A stretch of DNA of 64,000 nucleotides from positions 43,010 to 107,009 of the forward strand of contig CBINFS010000012.1 of assembly GCA_966250015.1 (NCBI GenBank), given 5' to 3'. The notes below the pieces were generated by a model, which was given only the letters and a program-made list of their open reading frames with translations, was not told the origin of the DNA and ran no database searches. Position 1 is the first letter of the stretch. Each line of letters begins with the position of its first letter. Made by a program: the position numbers and the translations under genes. The DNA comes from CBINFS01 sp966250015. GTDB lineage: Bacteria; Bacteroidota; Rhodothermia; Rhodothermales; DASSAV01. Shown one piece after another: positions 1 through 8,166 of this stretch.

Positions 1-662
1 ACGACCCCGTTCCCGCTCGCCACCACGGGCGAACCGGTGCGTACGAGAACGTCGACCCCTTCGTGCATCTTCCTCACGCGGAGGATCGGGTGAATGCGCA
101 GCCCAAATCCTGAGACGATGGGACCGTCAGCCGGTATGATGGCGGGTAATTCAGCCATCCAGTTCTTGCGCTCTTCAGCCAGCTTCGACAGCTCTCGATA
201 GCTGGAGCTTTGGAGGCTGATCTGCCGCTCGAGCTTGTCCAGCTTGCGCGAAGTTTCCCTGAGCAGCCCGGCCGTCGAAAGGCCAAAGCGGCTGAACGAT
301 TCGTACGGATCCGAGCCACCTACACCGACCTGGCGGACATCCTCCGGGATTGGATCCGCTTCCAGAAGGGTACGATAAAGATTCTGATCGGTCTCAGCAA
401 ATTCGTTGAGCTGCTGTGCGTAGGCTTCTAACCGGCTCTCGAGCTGCTTGAGCTGTTCCTGGAGAAACTCGTTCTCATTTTCTAAGGCCAGCTCCTGTGG
501 CGTGCCATAGATCTCGTCGACACCCCACATGAGCAATCCGGTCAGGAAGATGGACGTGACTAGCACCGCCACCACCTGGTACACGAGCTTCTTGCGGCCG
601 GTCTTAATCTCAAGAAAGGTACACGTCTCTTGGTCGTAGTAGTAGTAGCGGTTACCAGCCAT
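1..662 (-). CDS. M23-family peptidoglycan endopeptidase, membrane anchored (partial, C-terminus outside window)
   Basis: The reading frame was translated by hand from an ATG at 660-662 and runs off the left edge after about 220 residues. It starts MAGNRYYYYDQETC, has one membrane segment at about residues 26-46 (LVYQVVAVLVTSIFLTGLLM), then a long Gln/Glu/Leu-rich stretch (about 55-165) that looks like coiled coil. The M23 (LytM) domain follows: SGFGLRIHPI then RKMHEGVDV, where the HxGxD pattern carries zinc ligands of this family. By family knowledge it should cut peptidoglycan cross-links in the periplasm, or act as an EnvC-like activator if other zinc ligands are missing. Those later motifs lie outside the window, so activity cannot be judged. 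The N-terminal YYYYD-E pattern is common in Bacteroidota M23 proteins. Confidence 0.85.
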   Translation of the reverse strand, partial: MAGNRYYYYDQETCTFLEIKTGRKKLVYQVVAVLVTSIFLTGLLMWGVDEIYGTPQELALENENEFLQEQLKQLESRLEAYAQQLNEFAETDQNLYRTLLEADPIPEDVRQVGVGGSDPYESFSRFGLSTAGLLRETSRKLDKLERQISLQSSSYRELSKLAEERKNWMAELPAIIPADGPIVSGFGLRIHPILRVRKMHEGVDVLVRTGSPVVASGNGV

Positions 663-1019
663 AAGTCGCCATTTTTTGCATCGAATCGGATTTCACGAGA
701 TCACTCCCACATCCCATCCACGAGTCTATTAGCTGGGGCAAGGCCGGATGTGAAAAAAGCAAATAATAACGTTTCCGACCAGTCCCGGGCGCTCAAAAAG
801 CAAATTCGGATGGCGGCCAAGAAAACCGACCCTCCCAGAAAACCGCCTTCACGCCACTTGTCACAACAACGTCACCCGAATATAGAACCTCGACCTACAG
901 GTGTCAACACTTTTGTCCAGGAAGGATTGAAAGCATCTGTGAGCTTAACTACGGATAAATTGGCCGTAATCGCAATGAAAGCCACACTATGTGAGGCATC
1001 TTTGCGAAAAAACCAATTT
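663..1019. other. Intergenic region between the M23 peptidase start and the hprK stop
   Basis: This stretch of about 357 bases holds no convincing gene. It should contain the promoter of the minus-strand M23 gene and the 3' end of the hprK transcript. A short imperfect inverted repeat lies around 974-990 (gccacac/gtgaggc type, one mismatch), but no run of T follows it in either direction, so it is not called a terminator. A plus-strand open frame crosses it but has basic, low-complexity composition and continues antisense into hprK. Confidence 0.5.
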
Positions 1020-2036
1020 CTATTCATAATCGTGCTCGAAGTATTCGATCCCACGAGAAGGTATGGTAGCCCCCTTTCGCTGGATCCGCTCTGCCAGCCG
1101 GCGTGCGAAAACTTCAGCCGGATCGTATCCGTAGTGCCGGAGGAGGTAATTCATCGCAATCACTTCGCAGATCACGGTGACATTCTTGCCCGGCGTGATG
1201 GGAAGCTTAACCATCGGAAGATCGACACCTAGAATCGGGTAGACGTCCTCTACCATACCCAGCCGCGTGTATTCCTCGTTCGGGTCCCAGAGCTGCATGT
1301 TCACGACGACCTCGACGCGTTTCTGGAATCGAATCGCCCGGATACCGAACATCGCGCGCACGTCGACCAGCCCGAGCCCGCGGATCTCCATGAAGTGCTG
1401 GACGAGGTCGGTCCCCGAACCGATGAGTAGCTGCTCTTCCTTTTTCGTCACGATCACGACGTCGTCTGCCACCAGCCGGTGACCGCGTTCGACGAGGTCG
1501 AGGGCAACCTCACTCTTACCTATACCTGCCTTCCCGATGAGAAGCAGGCCGATGCCGTACACGTCTACGAGCGATCCGTGAACGGTCTGCTGCAACGAGA
1601 ACTGATCGTTCAGGAAATCCCGCAGAAGCGCCATGAACTGGGTCGACGGCACGTTGGTCCGGTAGACGGGCACGCCGGCTTCTGTGGCCAGCTCGACGAG
1701 ATCGGGATCCAGCTCGTTGCCTTCCGTCAGCACGATGCAGGGGATGGGAAACTGGATCAGGTTTTTGAACGCCTCGATCCTGGCTTCCTTTGAAAGATGC
1801 TCGAGGTACTGGTTCTCGGTATTCCCCAGGATCTGCACGCGCTGGTACGTAAACAGGTCTACGTACCCTGCAAGCGCCAGGCCAGGCCGGTGGAGGTTGC
1901 TCTCGGTCACGTTGCGCCCACTGGCATCGACGTCGTTTACGGCCTCAACAGCGAGGTTGACGGTGCTGTTGAGCTGCTCCACCATAAACTGCACCGTGAT
2001 GAACTCCTTCTTGAAGGTCTTCGGCTGATGTGGCAT
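1020..2036 (-). CDS. hprK: HPr kinase/phosphorylase
   Basis: Bifunctional serine kinase/phosphorylase that in Firmicutes acts on HPr for carbon control. The sequence shows the Walker A loop GKAGIGKSE, followed by LVERGHRLVADD, and the C-terminal family signature EIRGLGLVDVRAMFG. The HGSLVDVYG segment before the P-loop carries the conserved His of the active site. The chosen ATG at 2036 (MPHQPKTFKKEF) gives 338 aa, slightly over the usual 310-320; an upstream ATG at 2090 would add 18 unconserved residues. It is co-oriented with moxR and the galactokinase-like gene upstream. No ptsH or other PTS gene is present in the window; HprK also occurs in many Bacteroidota and Proteobacteria without a sugar PTS, so its target here is unknown. 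Confidence 0.93.
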   Translation of the reverse strand: MPHQPKTFKKEFITVQFMVEQLNSTVNLAVEAVNDVDASGRNVTESNLHRPGLALAGYVDLFTYQRVQILGNTENQYLEHLSKEARIEAFKNLIQFPIPCIVLTEGNELDPDLVELATEAGVPVYRTNVPSTQFMALLRDFLNDQFSLQQTVHGSLVDVYGIGLLLIGKAGIGKSEVALDLVERGHRLVADDVVIVTKKEEQLLIGSGTDLVQHFMEIRGLGLVDVRAMFGIRAIRFQKRVEVVVNMQLWDPNEEYTRLGMVEDVYPILGVDLPMVKLPITPGKNVTVICEVIAMNYLLRHYGYDPAEVFARRLAERIQRKGATIPSRGIEYFEHDYE

Positions 2037-2163
2037 GGATCGAAAAGGATTGACTGGAAAACCCGGGGAGTTGAACGAGTCAACGTTCAATTGTGTGAAC
2101 AGCTGTACAGGCTATGGGCGTGTCAACGCCGGGTTACCGGAATTGTTGTCTTAGCCGCGTTCC

Positions 2164-3159
2164 TCAGGGCACCTCAACCGTATCCAGAATCTTCTGGACG
2201 ATCTCCTCGCTGGTGATTTCCTCCGCCTCCGCCTCGAACGTTGGAGCGATCCGGTGGCGCAGGACGTCCATGGCAACCGAACGTACGTCGTCGGGGGTGA
2301 TGTAGGCGCGGTGGCGGAGAAAAGCGTGGGCGCGTGCGGCGAGATTCAGGTTGATGCTCGCCCGAGGCGACGCCCCGTACTCGATCAACGACTCCAGGGA
2401 CTGGAGCCGGTACTTCGACGGCTCGCGCGAGGCAACGACCAGGTCGACGATGTATTGCTCAACCCGTTCATCCACGTACAGCTCGTTCAAAACGGCGCGA
2501 GCCGCCAGGATCTGCTCGGGCTGCACGACGGTCCGGGTCTGCACCCGTTCACCCGTACGGGCCATCCGCCGCATGATTTCGAGCTCTTCCGTCCTGGAGG
2601 GATAATCCACCTTGATCTTCAGCATGAACCGGTCCACCTGCGCCTCGGGGAGCGGGTAGGTGCCCTCCTGTTCGATCGGGTTCTGCGTGGCAAGAACGAG
2701 AAATGGTTCTTCGAGCGGGAAGGTCGTCTCCCCGATGGTGACCTGGCGCTCCTGCATGCTCTCGAGCAGGGCGCTCTGAACCTTTGCGGGTGAACGGTTG
2801 ATCTCGTCCGCAAGGATGATGTTGGCGAATATCGGCCCCTTCTTGATCGAGAAGGTCCCTTCCTTCGGATTGAATACCAGGGTCCCGAGCAGGTCGGCGG
2901 GAAGCAGGTCGGGGGTGAACTGGATTCGCTGGAAGCGGGTGCCGATAGCCTGCGCGAGGGAGCTGACGGTAAGGGTTTTGGCCAGCCCCGGGACGCCTTC
3001 GAGCAAGACGTGCCCTCCTGCGAGCAACCCGACGAGCAACCGCTCGATCATGTACTGCTGCCCGACCACCACACGGCCAAGCTCGGCCAGCAGGTCGTCG
3101 AGAAAAGCGCTCTCACGCGCTATACGGTCGTTGATGAGTGCCAGGTCAAATGCGGGCAT
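2164..3159 (-). CDS. MoxR-family AAA+ ATPase
   Basis: AAA_3 ATPase of the MoxR family, 331 aa from the ATG at 3159 (MPAFDLALINDR); a start 10 codons upstream is possible. Visible motifs are Walker A (EGVPGLAKT), Walker B (IILADEINR), sensor-1 region (LVLATQNPIEQEGTYPLPE) and the second-arginine region (LPEAQVDRFMLKI), then the AAA lid domain with SPRASINL. MoxR proteins act as chaperones that help assemble or activate metalloenzymes and surface complexes, normally with DUF58 and von Willebrand A proteins encoded next door. None of those partners is here: its neighbours are hprK (127 bp downstream) and the galactokinase-like gene (60 bp upstream). The family call is secure; the target is unknown. 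Confidence 0.93.
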   Translation of the reverse strand: MPAFDLALINDRIARESAFLDDLLAELGRVVVGQQYMIERLLVGLLAGGHVLLEGVPGLAKTLTVSSLAQAIGTRFQRIQFTPDLLPADLLGTLVFNPKEGTFSIKKGPIFANIILADEINRSPAKVQSALLESMQERQVTIGETTFPLEEPFLVLATQNPIEQEGTYPLPEAQVDRFMLKIKVDYPSRTEELEIMRRMARTGERVQTRTVVQPEQILAARAVLNELYVDERVEQYIVDLVVASREPSKYRLQSLESLIEYGASPRASINLNLAARAHAFLRHRAYITPDDVRSVAMDVLRHRIAPTFEAEAEEITSEEIVQKILDTVEVP

Positions 3160-3219
3160 GGTGTGACTATCAGGATAGATTGAACGCAATAAATACGAAT
3201 CGATCGTTCGGTTTGTCGC

Positions 3220-4473
3220 CTACAGCAACATCACGTCGGGGCGGACGTCGAAGCGTTGCTCAAAACTGGACTGTACCGTATCGAGGCACTGTGGAATGAT
3301 GAAAGGCTGGCCGGCAATGAGCACACTGCGGCCACGGCCGCTGAGCGATGCACCGTACATACCTTCCAGGCTCATGACCTCAACCTGCTCCACAATGAAG
3401 TCGGCCTGCTCGTTCGACGCACCGAAATCGTTCCGGCGGGACGCGTGCGACATGAGAAGCAAGGCACCGAACATTTGCCAGTCCTTGTTCCGAACGGCAA
3501 ATACCATCTTGTTCACCCGTCTGTTCTCCGTTACCAGATAGCGGACGATCGGGCGGAGCGGTCGAGGCAGAATGCCCAGCGCCCGTTGCAGCTCGCTGTG
3601 GTCGAGATCGCGAAGCGAGGTCATATGCGGATACCCATGCTTTGTCAGGTGGTCGACCGCCTCGTTCGCCTTATCGAGCATTTTGGGGTAGAACGACAGG
3701 GGGCGCCCAACCTCGGAAACCGTGCTCGCAAGCCCCCACCCGAGAACCTCCCGCGTTGGCGCTTCGAGCGGCAGATGCTCGAGGTTCGAAGCGTCAACGA
3801 GCGTGAAGTAGTTCGGCCTGCCCGCATCCGCAGCTACCACGTACCCGATGCTGAACGGTATCTCAAAGGAGTTCGCGATTCCCTCCTGAACGTGCTTCAG
3901 CAGCGCTGCCGTCTTCACTTTGCTTTCGGTGAGCGCCTGGATGGAACGTGCCACGGCGACGCCGAGGGCCGAAAGGTAGGCTTCGATACATGCCGAAGGG
4001 ACCGAGCTGACCACCGCGATCTCGAACTGCCGGTCTCGGGTGGACAGGCGTCGGACGACCTCCTGCGCCACCCGCGCCCAGAACGGCGCGTCGCTTTTGA
4101 CGTCCTTGCCGGGCGCCTCAGTCGAAGCATCGAACACCCACGGCCCACTTCCCGCTTCAAAAACCACTCGAGAAAAACGCGCAGAGGTGTACCGGACGGC
4201 GACGCCGGTCCCGAAGCGTAGCGGCATGAACAGCGCAAACCCGTCGAAGTAGTGCGTGTGGTCACTCATCAAGCCAGCCGGACCGTACGCGAAGGAAACT
4301 TCGACCGGCGACTCACTTTCTCCATACTTCTCCGTCAGCAAGGCTCGCGCCCTGTCCGTCGTTTCTTCCGGCAGCAGGTATTGTTGTTCCTGCATTCGGT
4401 TCAACGCATCCAGATACGGCTTGATGAAGGGGGGAGCTACCGGACGCCCGGGTCGAATGGGATTGGTAAGCAT
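3220..4473 (-). CDS. Galactokinase-family protein lacking catalytic motifs (probable pseudoenzyme)
   Basis: 417 aa with GHMP/galactokinase architecture, clearest in the C-terminal half (VRYLVTENRRVNKM, MSHASRRNDFGAS, YGASLSGRGRSVLIAG), which follows the galactokinase pattern of TENxRV, SHxSLRxDF and GARMTGAGFGG. All active-site motifs seen in galactokinases are altered. The N-terminal signature APGRVNLIGEHTDY reads AYGPAGLMSDHTHY (62-75), so the sugar-binding Arg, Glu and Asp positions are Pro, Asp and His. The phosphate-binding loop GLSSSA is absent (VVSSVPSACIEA, 154-165). The catalytic GIMDQ motif reads SIGYVV, with Tyr211 at the Asp position. The frame is intact and not a pseudogene. It may bind a ligand without phosphorylating it, like yeast Gal3. 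It shares orientation with moxR and hprK. Confidence 0.75.
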   Translation of the reverse strand: MLTNPIRPGRPVAPPFIKPYLDALNRMQEQQYLLPEETTDRARALLTEKYGESESPVEVSFAYGPAGLMSDHTHYFDGFALFMPLRFGTGVAVRYTSARFSRVVFEAGSGPWVFDASTEAPGKDVKSDAPFWARVAQEVVRRLSTRDRQFEIAVVSSVPSACIEAYLSALGVAVARSIQALTESKVKTAALLKHVQEGIANSFEIPFSIGYVVAADAGRPNYFTLVDASNLEHLPLEAPTREVLGWGLASTVSEVGRPLSFYPKMLDKANEAVDHLTKHGYPHMTSLRDLDHSELQRALGILPRPLRPIVRYLVTENRRVNKMVFAVRNKDWQMFGALLLMSHASRRNDFGASNEQADFIVEQVEVMSLEGMYGASLSGRGRSVLIAGQPFIIPQCLDTVQSSFEQRFDVRPDVMLL

Positions 4474-4845
4474 AGAATACGTCTCAGTCGTCGTGCCCTA
4501 ACTCTCCGATGTACGACCCGCTTCCGTGGGACCAGCTCCGGGCATTTCGTGCAGGCATTCCTGACGGTAACAATGCGTCCGTTCGATCGTTTCGGTCCGA
4601 CGCGACGCATCGATACATATTATCCCTTTCAAGTAGCATGTACTGTGGATTTTCCAGCGATATTTTCCCTCGCGGAACCGGTATTTCGGCATACGCTTTA
4701 GATTACCGCACGGCTGCCAGCCCGAAGGATTTTCAATCTATGTTGCGCGGGTTTACTTTCGAAACACTTTTTGTCCGTTTGACAGGAATTGGGTAAAAAA
4801 CCTGATCAACACCGCCTTTTACGTGCATTTCGCCGGTAAAACTGT
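4474..4845. other. Divergent intergenic region with a candidate plus-strand promoter
   Basis: About 370 bases between the divergent galactokinase-like gene and the RND exporter, lower in GC than the flanking genes. It must carry promoters in both directions. On the plus strand TTGTCC (4771-4776) and TAAAAA (4794-4799) are separated by 17 bases, which fits a weak sigma-70-type promoter about 45 bases ahead of the exporter start. This is a pattern match only; Bacteroidota promoters often differ from this consensus. No convincing small gene was found. Confidence 0.3.
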
Positions 4846-7200
4846 ATGTGGGCTCGTTTCACCGCCTGGATCCTGAACCACCCCGTACCCATTCTGCTTT
4901 TTGTCGGAATCTCGACACTTTTCCTGGGATACTGGGCGGTGAGAGTCGAAACGGACCACACGGCCGGACAGTTTCTTTCGGCGGATTCGAAAGAAGTCCA
5001 GGATTACAGGCGGGCCGGCAGGGTATTCGGTCAAAGCCAGACCTTCCTTTACCTCGTCTTCGAAGGCTCCGATCCGTTCGACGTCACATTCTTGCACCGC
5101 CTGGATTCCCTCACCCGGAAAATCGCCACGTTCGAGGGAGTAGAAAACGTCCTCAGCCTGACCAATGTACCCTATCTGGTGCGGAGCGGCCAGTCCATTG
5201 AGCCCCAGCCACTTTTTTCGCCGGAGCTCGAACCGGCGGTTATCGCCGAACGTCTCCGCAGCCAGCCCTTCCTCCGTGGCTTGCTGCTGTCGAATGACGG
5301 TAGTACGCCCTTACTGACCGTGCAGATCGATGCCGCGTTCAACGATACACCCGAGCGCGTCGACCTGGTCCGCCGCATACAGCAGGAAGCCCGAGTTCTG
5401 AATGATCGGGTGGCTTTGGCCGGTTATCCGTACCTGAGGACGCAGTATGCTACACGGGTTTCTTTCGAAACGCCCCTTTTTACCCTCCTTGCGCTGCTCG
5501 TTTCCCTCATCATTCTGTATTTCACGTTCAGGGCATGGCGATCGGTCTTCCTTCCGATGTTGATCGTGATACTCGCCATCATCTGGACCGTGGGCCTGGT
5601 TTCGCTTTTCGATCACCGGCTCAACATTGTGACGGCGGTTTTGCCTGCCCTGATCGTCGTCATCGGTATCGCGACGACGATCCACCTCAGCACGCGGTAT
5701 TACGACCAGTACGTACTGCTCGGCGACAGGCGAAAGGCCCTCATTCAAACCGTCCACACGGTAGGCCTGGCCACCTTCCTGACCGCACTGACCACGGCGA
5801 TTGGTTTTGCCGTGCTGGCCCTGTCGGGATCGAGACTGCTCGTCGTTTTCGGCATCTTCGCCGCCGCGGGCATTATGCTGCTCTACGGCCTTGCCATCAC
5901 GTTGTTACCGATCGCCTACCTCAAGATCCCCGTAACGAGGCAGAGGACGGCCCTTTCCACCCACGGCTTCTTCTCCGATCTGTTCGACCGTCTTGCCATC
6001 CTGATCAAACGGTATGCCCTTGCCGTCTACGTCGCCACACTGCTGATCGTCATTTCTGGCGTCGTCGGCGTATCCCGGATCTCGTCGGACATCTTCGTTT
6101 TCTCCGATTTCTACGAGGACGATCCTGTGCGGCAGGAGCTCGCGGTTTTTGAGAAACACTTCGGCGGTGTGCTGCCGATGGAGGTGATCATAGAAGCAAA
6201 AAAGCCGGGGCAGTTCCGCTCGCTGGGTAATCTGCGCCGGTTGGAAAGCCTTCAAGAGGACCTGGAAGCGTTCGAGCCGGTTGGACGCTCGCTCACGGCC
6301 GTCGACCTGGTCAAATACGCCAATCAGGCGTATTTCGGAGGCAACGCCGCAGCCTTCCGGCTCCCATCAAACTACGAGCTACCCTTCCTGCAAACGGCGC
6401 TGAAATCACTCCTCTCTCAGGAGGGTCACTCCAATATCACGCGGAACATCCCGACCATCGTAGACTCGACGTTTTCGACGACTCGGGTTTTCCTGGGCGT
6501 GAGCGACATCGGAACGACGGCGATGAACGCCCTCGCGGATTCGGCACAGGCCAGAGCGGCCGCCCTGTTCCCCGCGGATCAGTACGAGGTTTTCGTGACG
6601 GGGTCCGCCATCACGTCCACCCGCTCGGGTGAGAATCTGGTCAGCAATCTGATAGGCAGCCTTATCGTTGCCCTGGTGCTCATTTCAGTGATCATGGCGC
6701 TCATGTTCAAGACGCTCAGGCTGACCGTAATCAGCCTGATCCCCAACGTGATCCCGCTTCTCCTGGTTGGCGCCGTGATGGGTTTTGCCGGAATCAACCT
6801 GAAGCCCTCCACTGCGCTCATCTTCTCCCTGGCTTTCGGCATCGCCGTCGATTCCACGATCCATTTCCTCGCAAAGTACCGGATCTTGAGGCGTATGGGG
6901 ATCGAAAACGAAGACGCCATCCGTACGACGCTCAGAGAGACGGGCAAAGCGATGCTCTTCGCTGCGCTCGTTTTGATGGGCGGCTTCCTGGTGTTCACCC
7001 TGTCGAGCTTCGGAGGTACGGCCAACATGGGGATCCTGACGTCGTTCACCCTCGGCGCAGCCCTGGTCTCCAACATCATTCTCCTGCCCGCCCTCCTCTA
7101 CCGATACGCTCCGGCCATGAGCGAATATCAGATTACCCCGGACGCTTTAAGCGGTAACGGGATGGAAATGCCGGCTACTACAGGGGAACGCACGCTTTAG
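4846..7200 (+). CDS. RND/MMPL-family exporter (hydrophobe/amphiphile transporter)
   Basis: 784-aa inner-membrane transporter with the two-repeat RND layout: a membrane segment at about 12-31, an extracytoplasmic domain to about 205, five segments at about 210-365 (including IVVIGIATTIHLSTRYY), another at 392-412, a second extracytoplasmic domain to about 605, and five final segments ending near 765. The second repeat carries FGIAVDSTIHFLAKYRI, the conserved Asp-containing motif that equals the proton relay region of MMPL/patched proteins. These transporters move lipids or other hydrophobic substrates; the substrate here cannot be told. No membrane-fusion protein or outer-membrane channel gene is adjacent, which favours the stand-alone MMPL group. 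It is monocistronic and convergent with fmt (10 bp apart). Confidence 0.9.
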   Translation: MWARFTAWILNHPVPILLFVGISTLFLGYWAVRVETDHTAGQFLSADSKEVQDYRRAGRVFGQSQTFLYLVFEGSDPFDVTFLHRLDSLTRKIATFEGVENVLSLTNVPYLVRSGQSIEPQPLFSPELEPAVIAERLRSQPFLRGLLLSNDGSTPLLTVQIDAAFNDTPERVDLVRRIQQEARVLNDRVALAGYPYLRTQYATRVSFETPLFTLLALLVSLIILYFTFRAWRSVFLPMLIVILAIIWTVGLVSLFDHRLNIVTAVLPALIVVIGIATTIHLSTRYYDQYVLLGDRRKALIQTVHTVGLATFLTALTTAIGFAVLALSGSRLLVVFGIFAAAGIMLLYGLAITLLPIAYLKIPVTRQRTALSTHGFFSDLFDRLAILIKRYALAVYVATLLIVISGVVGVSRISSDIFVFSDFYEDDPVRQELAVFEKHFGGVLPMEVIIEAKKPGQFRSLGNLRRLESLQEDLEAFEPVGRSLTAVDLVKYANQAYFGGNAAAFRLPSNYELPFLQTALKSLLSQEGHSNITRNIPTIVDSTFSTTRVFLGVSDIGTTAMNALADSAQARAAALFPADQYEVFVTGSAITSTRSGENLVSNLIGSLIVALVLISVIMALMFKTLRLTVISLIPNVIPLLLVGAVMGFAGINLKPSTALIFSLAFGIAVDSTIHFLAKYRILRRMGIENEDAIRTTLRETGKAMLFAALVLMGGFLVFTLSSFGGTANMGILTSFTLGAALVSNIILLPALLYRYAPAMSEYQITPDALSGNGMEMPATTGERTL

Positions 7201-7209
7201 GCGGCTCTT

Positions 7210-8127
7210 TTATTCTAGGCGCAGAGCCCCCCATTCGAAACCCCGCAAAAACTCGTCGGCGGGCAACCTCCGCCGGCCTTCCTGCTGAAGCTCCAGCACT
7301 TCGACCGCACCCGTCCCGCACGCTACGACAAGCCGGCCTTCCGTATCGAGAATTTGGCCGGGGTCGCCGGAGCCCTCTACCACGCGCGAGCGATAAATCT
7401 TCAATACCCGGTCCCCACTCGTCGTCCACGCGCCGGGATGAGGAGAAAGGCCGCGAATGTGGTTGTGAACCTCCAGCGAGGGCTTCTGCCAGGGTATGCG
7501 ACAGTCCTCCTTGAAGATCTTCGGCGCCGGGCTCGCGAGGCTTTCGTCCTGCGGCGTTGCCACGGCTTTTCCAGCCTCGATGAGCTTCACGGTCTCCAGC
7601 ACGACGTCCGCGCCGATCTCCATCATCCGGTCGTGTACCTCACCTGCGGTTTCCTCCGGTCCGATCGGCATGGACCGTTGCAGGATGATGTTGCCCGTAT
7701 CGACGTCCTGCTTCAGAAAAAACGTGGTGACGCCCGTCTCGGTCTCTCCCGTCATGATCGCCCGGTTTATCGGAGCCGCGCCCCGGTAGCGAGGCAGCAA
7801 CGATCCATGCAGGTTGAAGGCGCCCAGTCGCGCAGCTTCAAAAACTGCCGGAGGCAGTATCCTGAAAGCAACCACGACGATGAGGTCCGGCTCCAACGAA
7901 GCGACCTGTCGCGCAAACTCCGGGTCCTTGACCGATTCCGGCTGCAGAATGAGATCGATTCCGGCCTCCAGCGCTGCCGTTTTTACAGGCGTCGGGATCA
8001 CGTTCAGTCCGCGCCCCCTCGGCCGATCAGGACCGGTGACTACGGCTACGGGTTTGTATCCGTTTTCTACGAGCCGCCGGAGCGAAGGAACGGCAAACTC
8101 CGGCGTACCCATGAAAATGATGCGCAT
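7210..8127 (-). CDS. fmt: Methionyl-tRNA formyltransferase
   Basis: 305 aa, the usual length. Transfers a formyl group from 10-formyl-tetrahydrofolate to Met-tRNA(fMet) for translation initiation. Visible features: N-terminal IIFMGTPEFAVPSLRRL, the folate/catalytic segment FNLHGSLLPRYRGAAPIN containing the Asn-His pair and SLLP signature, ETGVTTFFLKQDVDTGNI with the catalytic Asp, and the C-terminal OB-like tRNA-binding domain (WTTSGDRVLKIYRSRV). The usual partner def (peptide deformylase) is not in the window. It follows the MFS gene by about 40 bp on the same strand and is likely co-transcribed with it. Confidence 0.96.
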   Translation of the reverse strand: MRIIFMGTPEFAVPSLRRLVENGYKPVAVVTGPDRPRGRGLNVIPTPVKTAALEAGIDLILQPESVKDPEFARQVASLEPDLIVVVAFRILPPAVFEAARLGAFNLHGSLLPRYRGAAPINRAIMTGETETGVTTFFLKQDVDTGNIILQRSMPIGPEETAGEVHDRMMEIGADVVLETVKLIEAGKAVATPQDESLASPAPKIFKEDCRIPWQKPSLEVHNHIRGLSPHPGAWTTSGDRVLKIYRSRVVEGSGDPGQILDTEGRLVVACGTGAVEVLELQQEGRRRLPADEFLRGFEWGALRLE

Positions 8128-8166
8128 GGTGACGACTGCTGGTTTTTAATGCGGTTGATCCGGCTC

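Noticed and set aside
630..1232. A 200-codon plus-strand frame across the hprK 3' end
   Set aside because: Basic, low-complexity translation, overlaps hprK antisense, and has no plausible ribosome site.
3220..4473. Calling the gene galK
   Set aside because: All three catalytic or binding motifs of galactokinase are altered, so the enzyme name is not supported.
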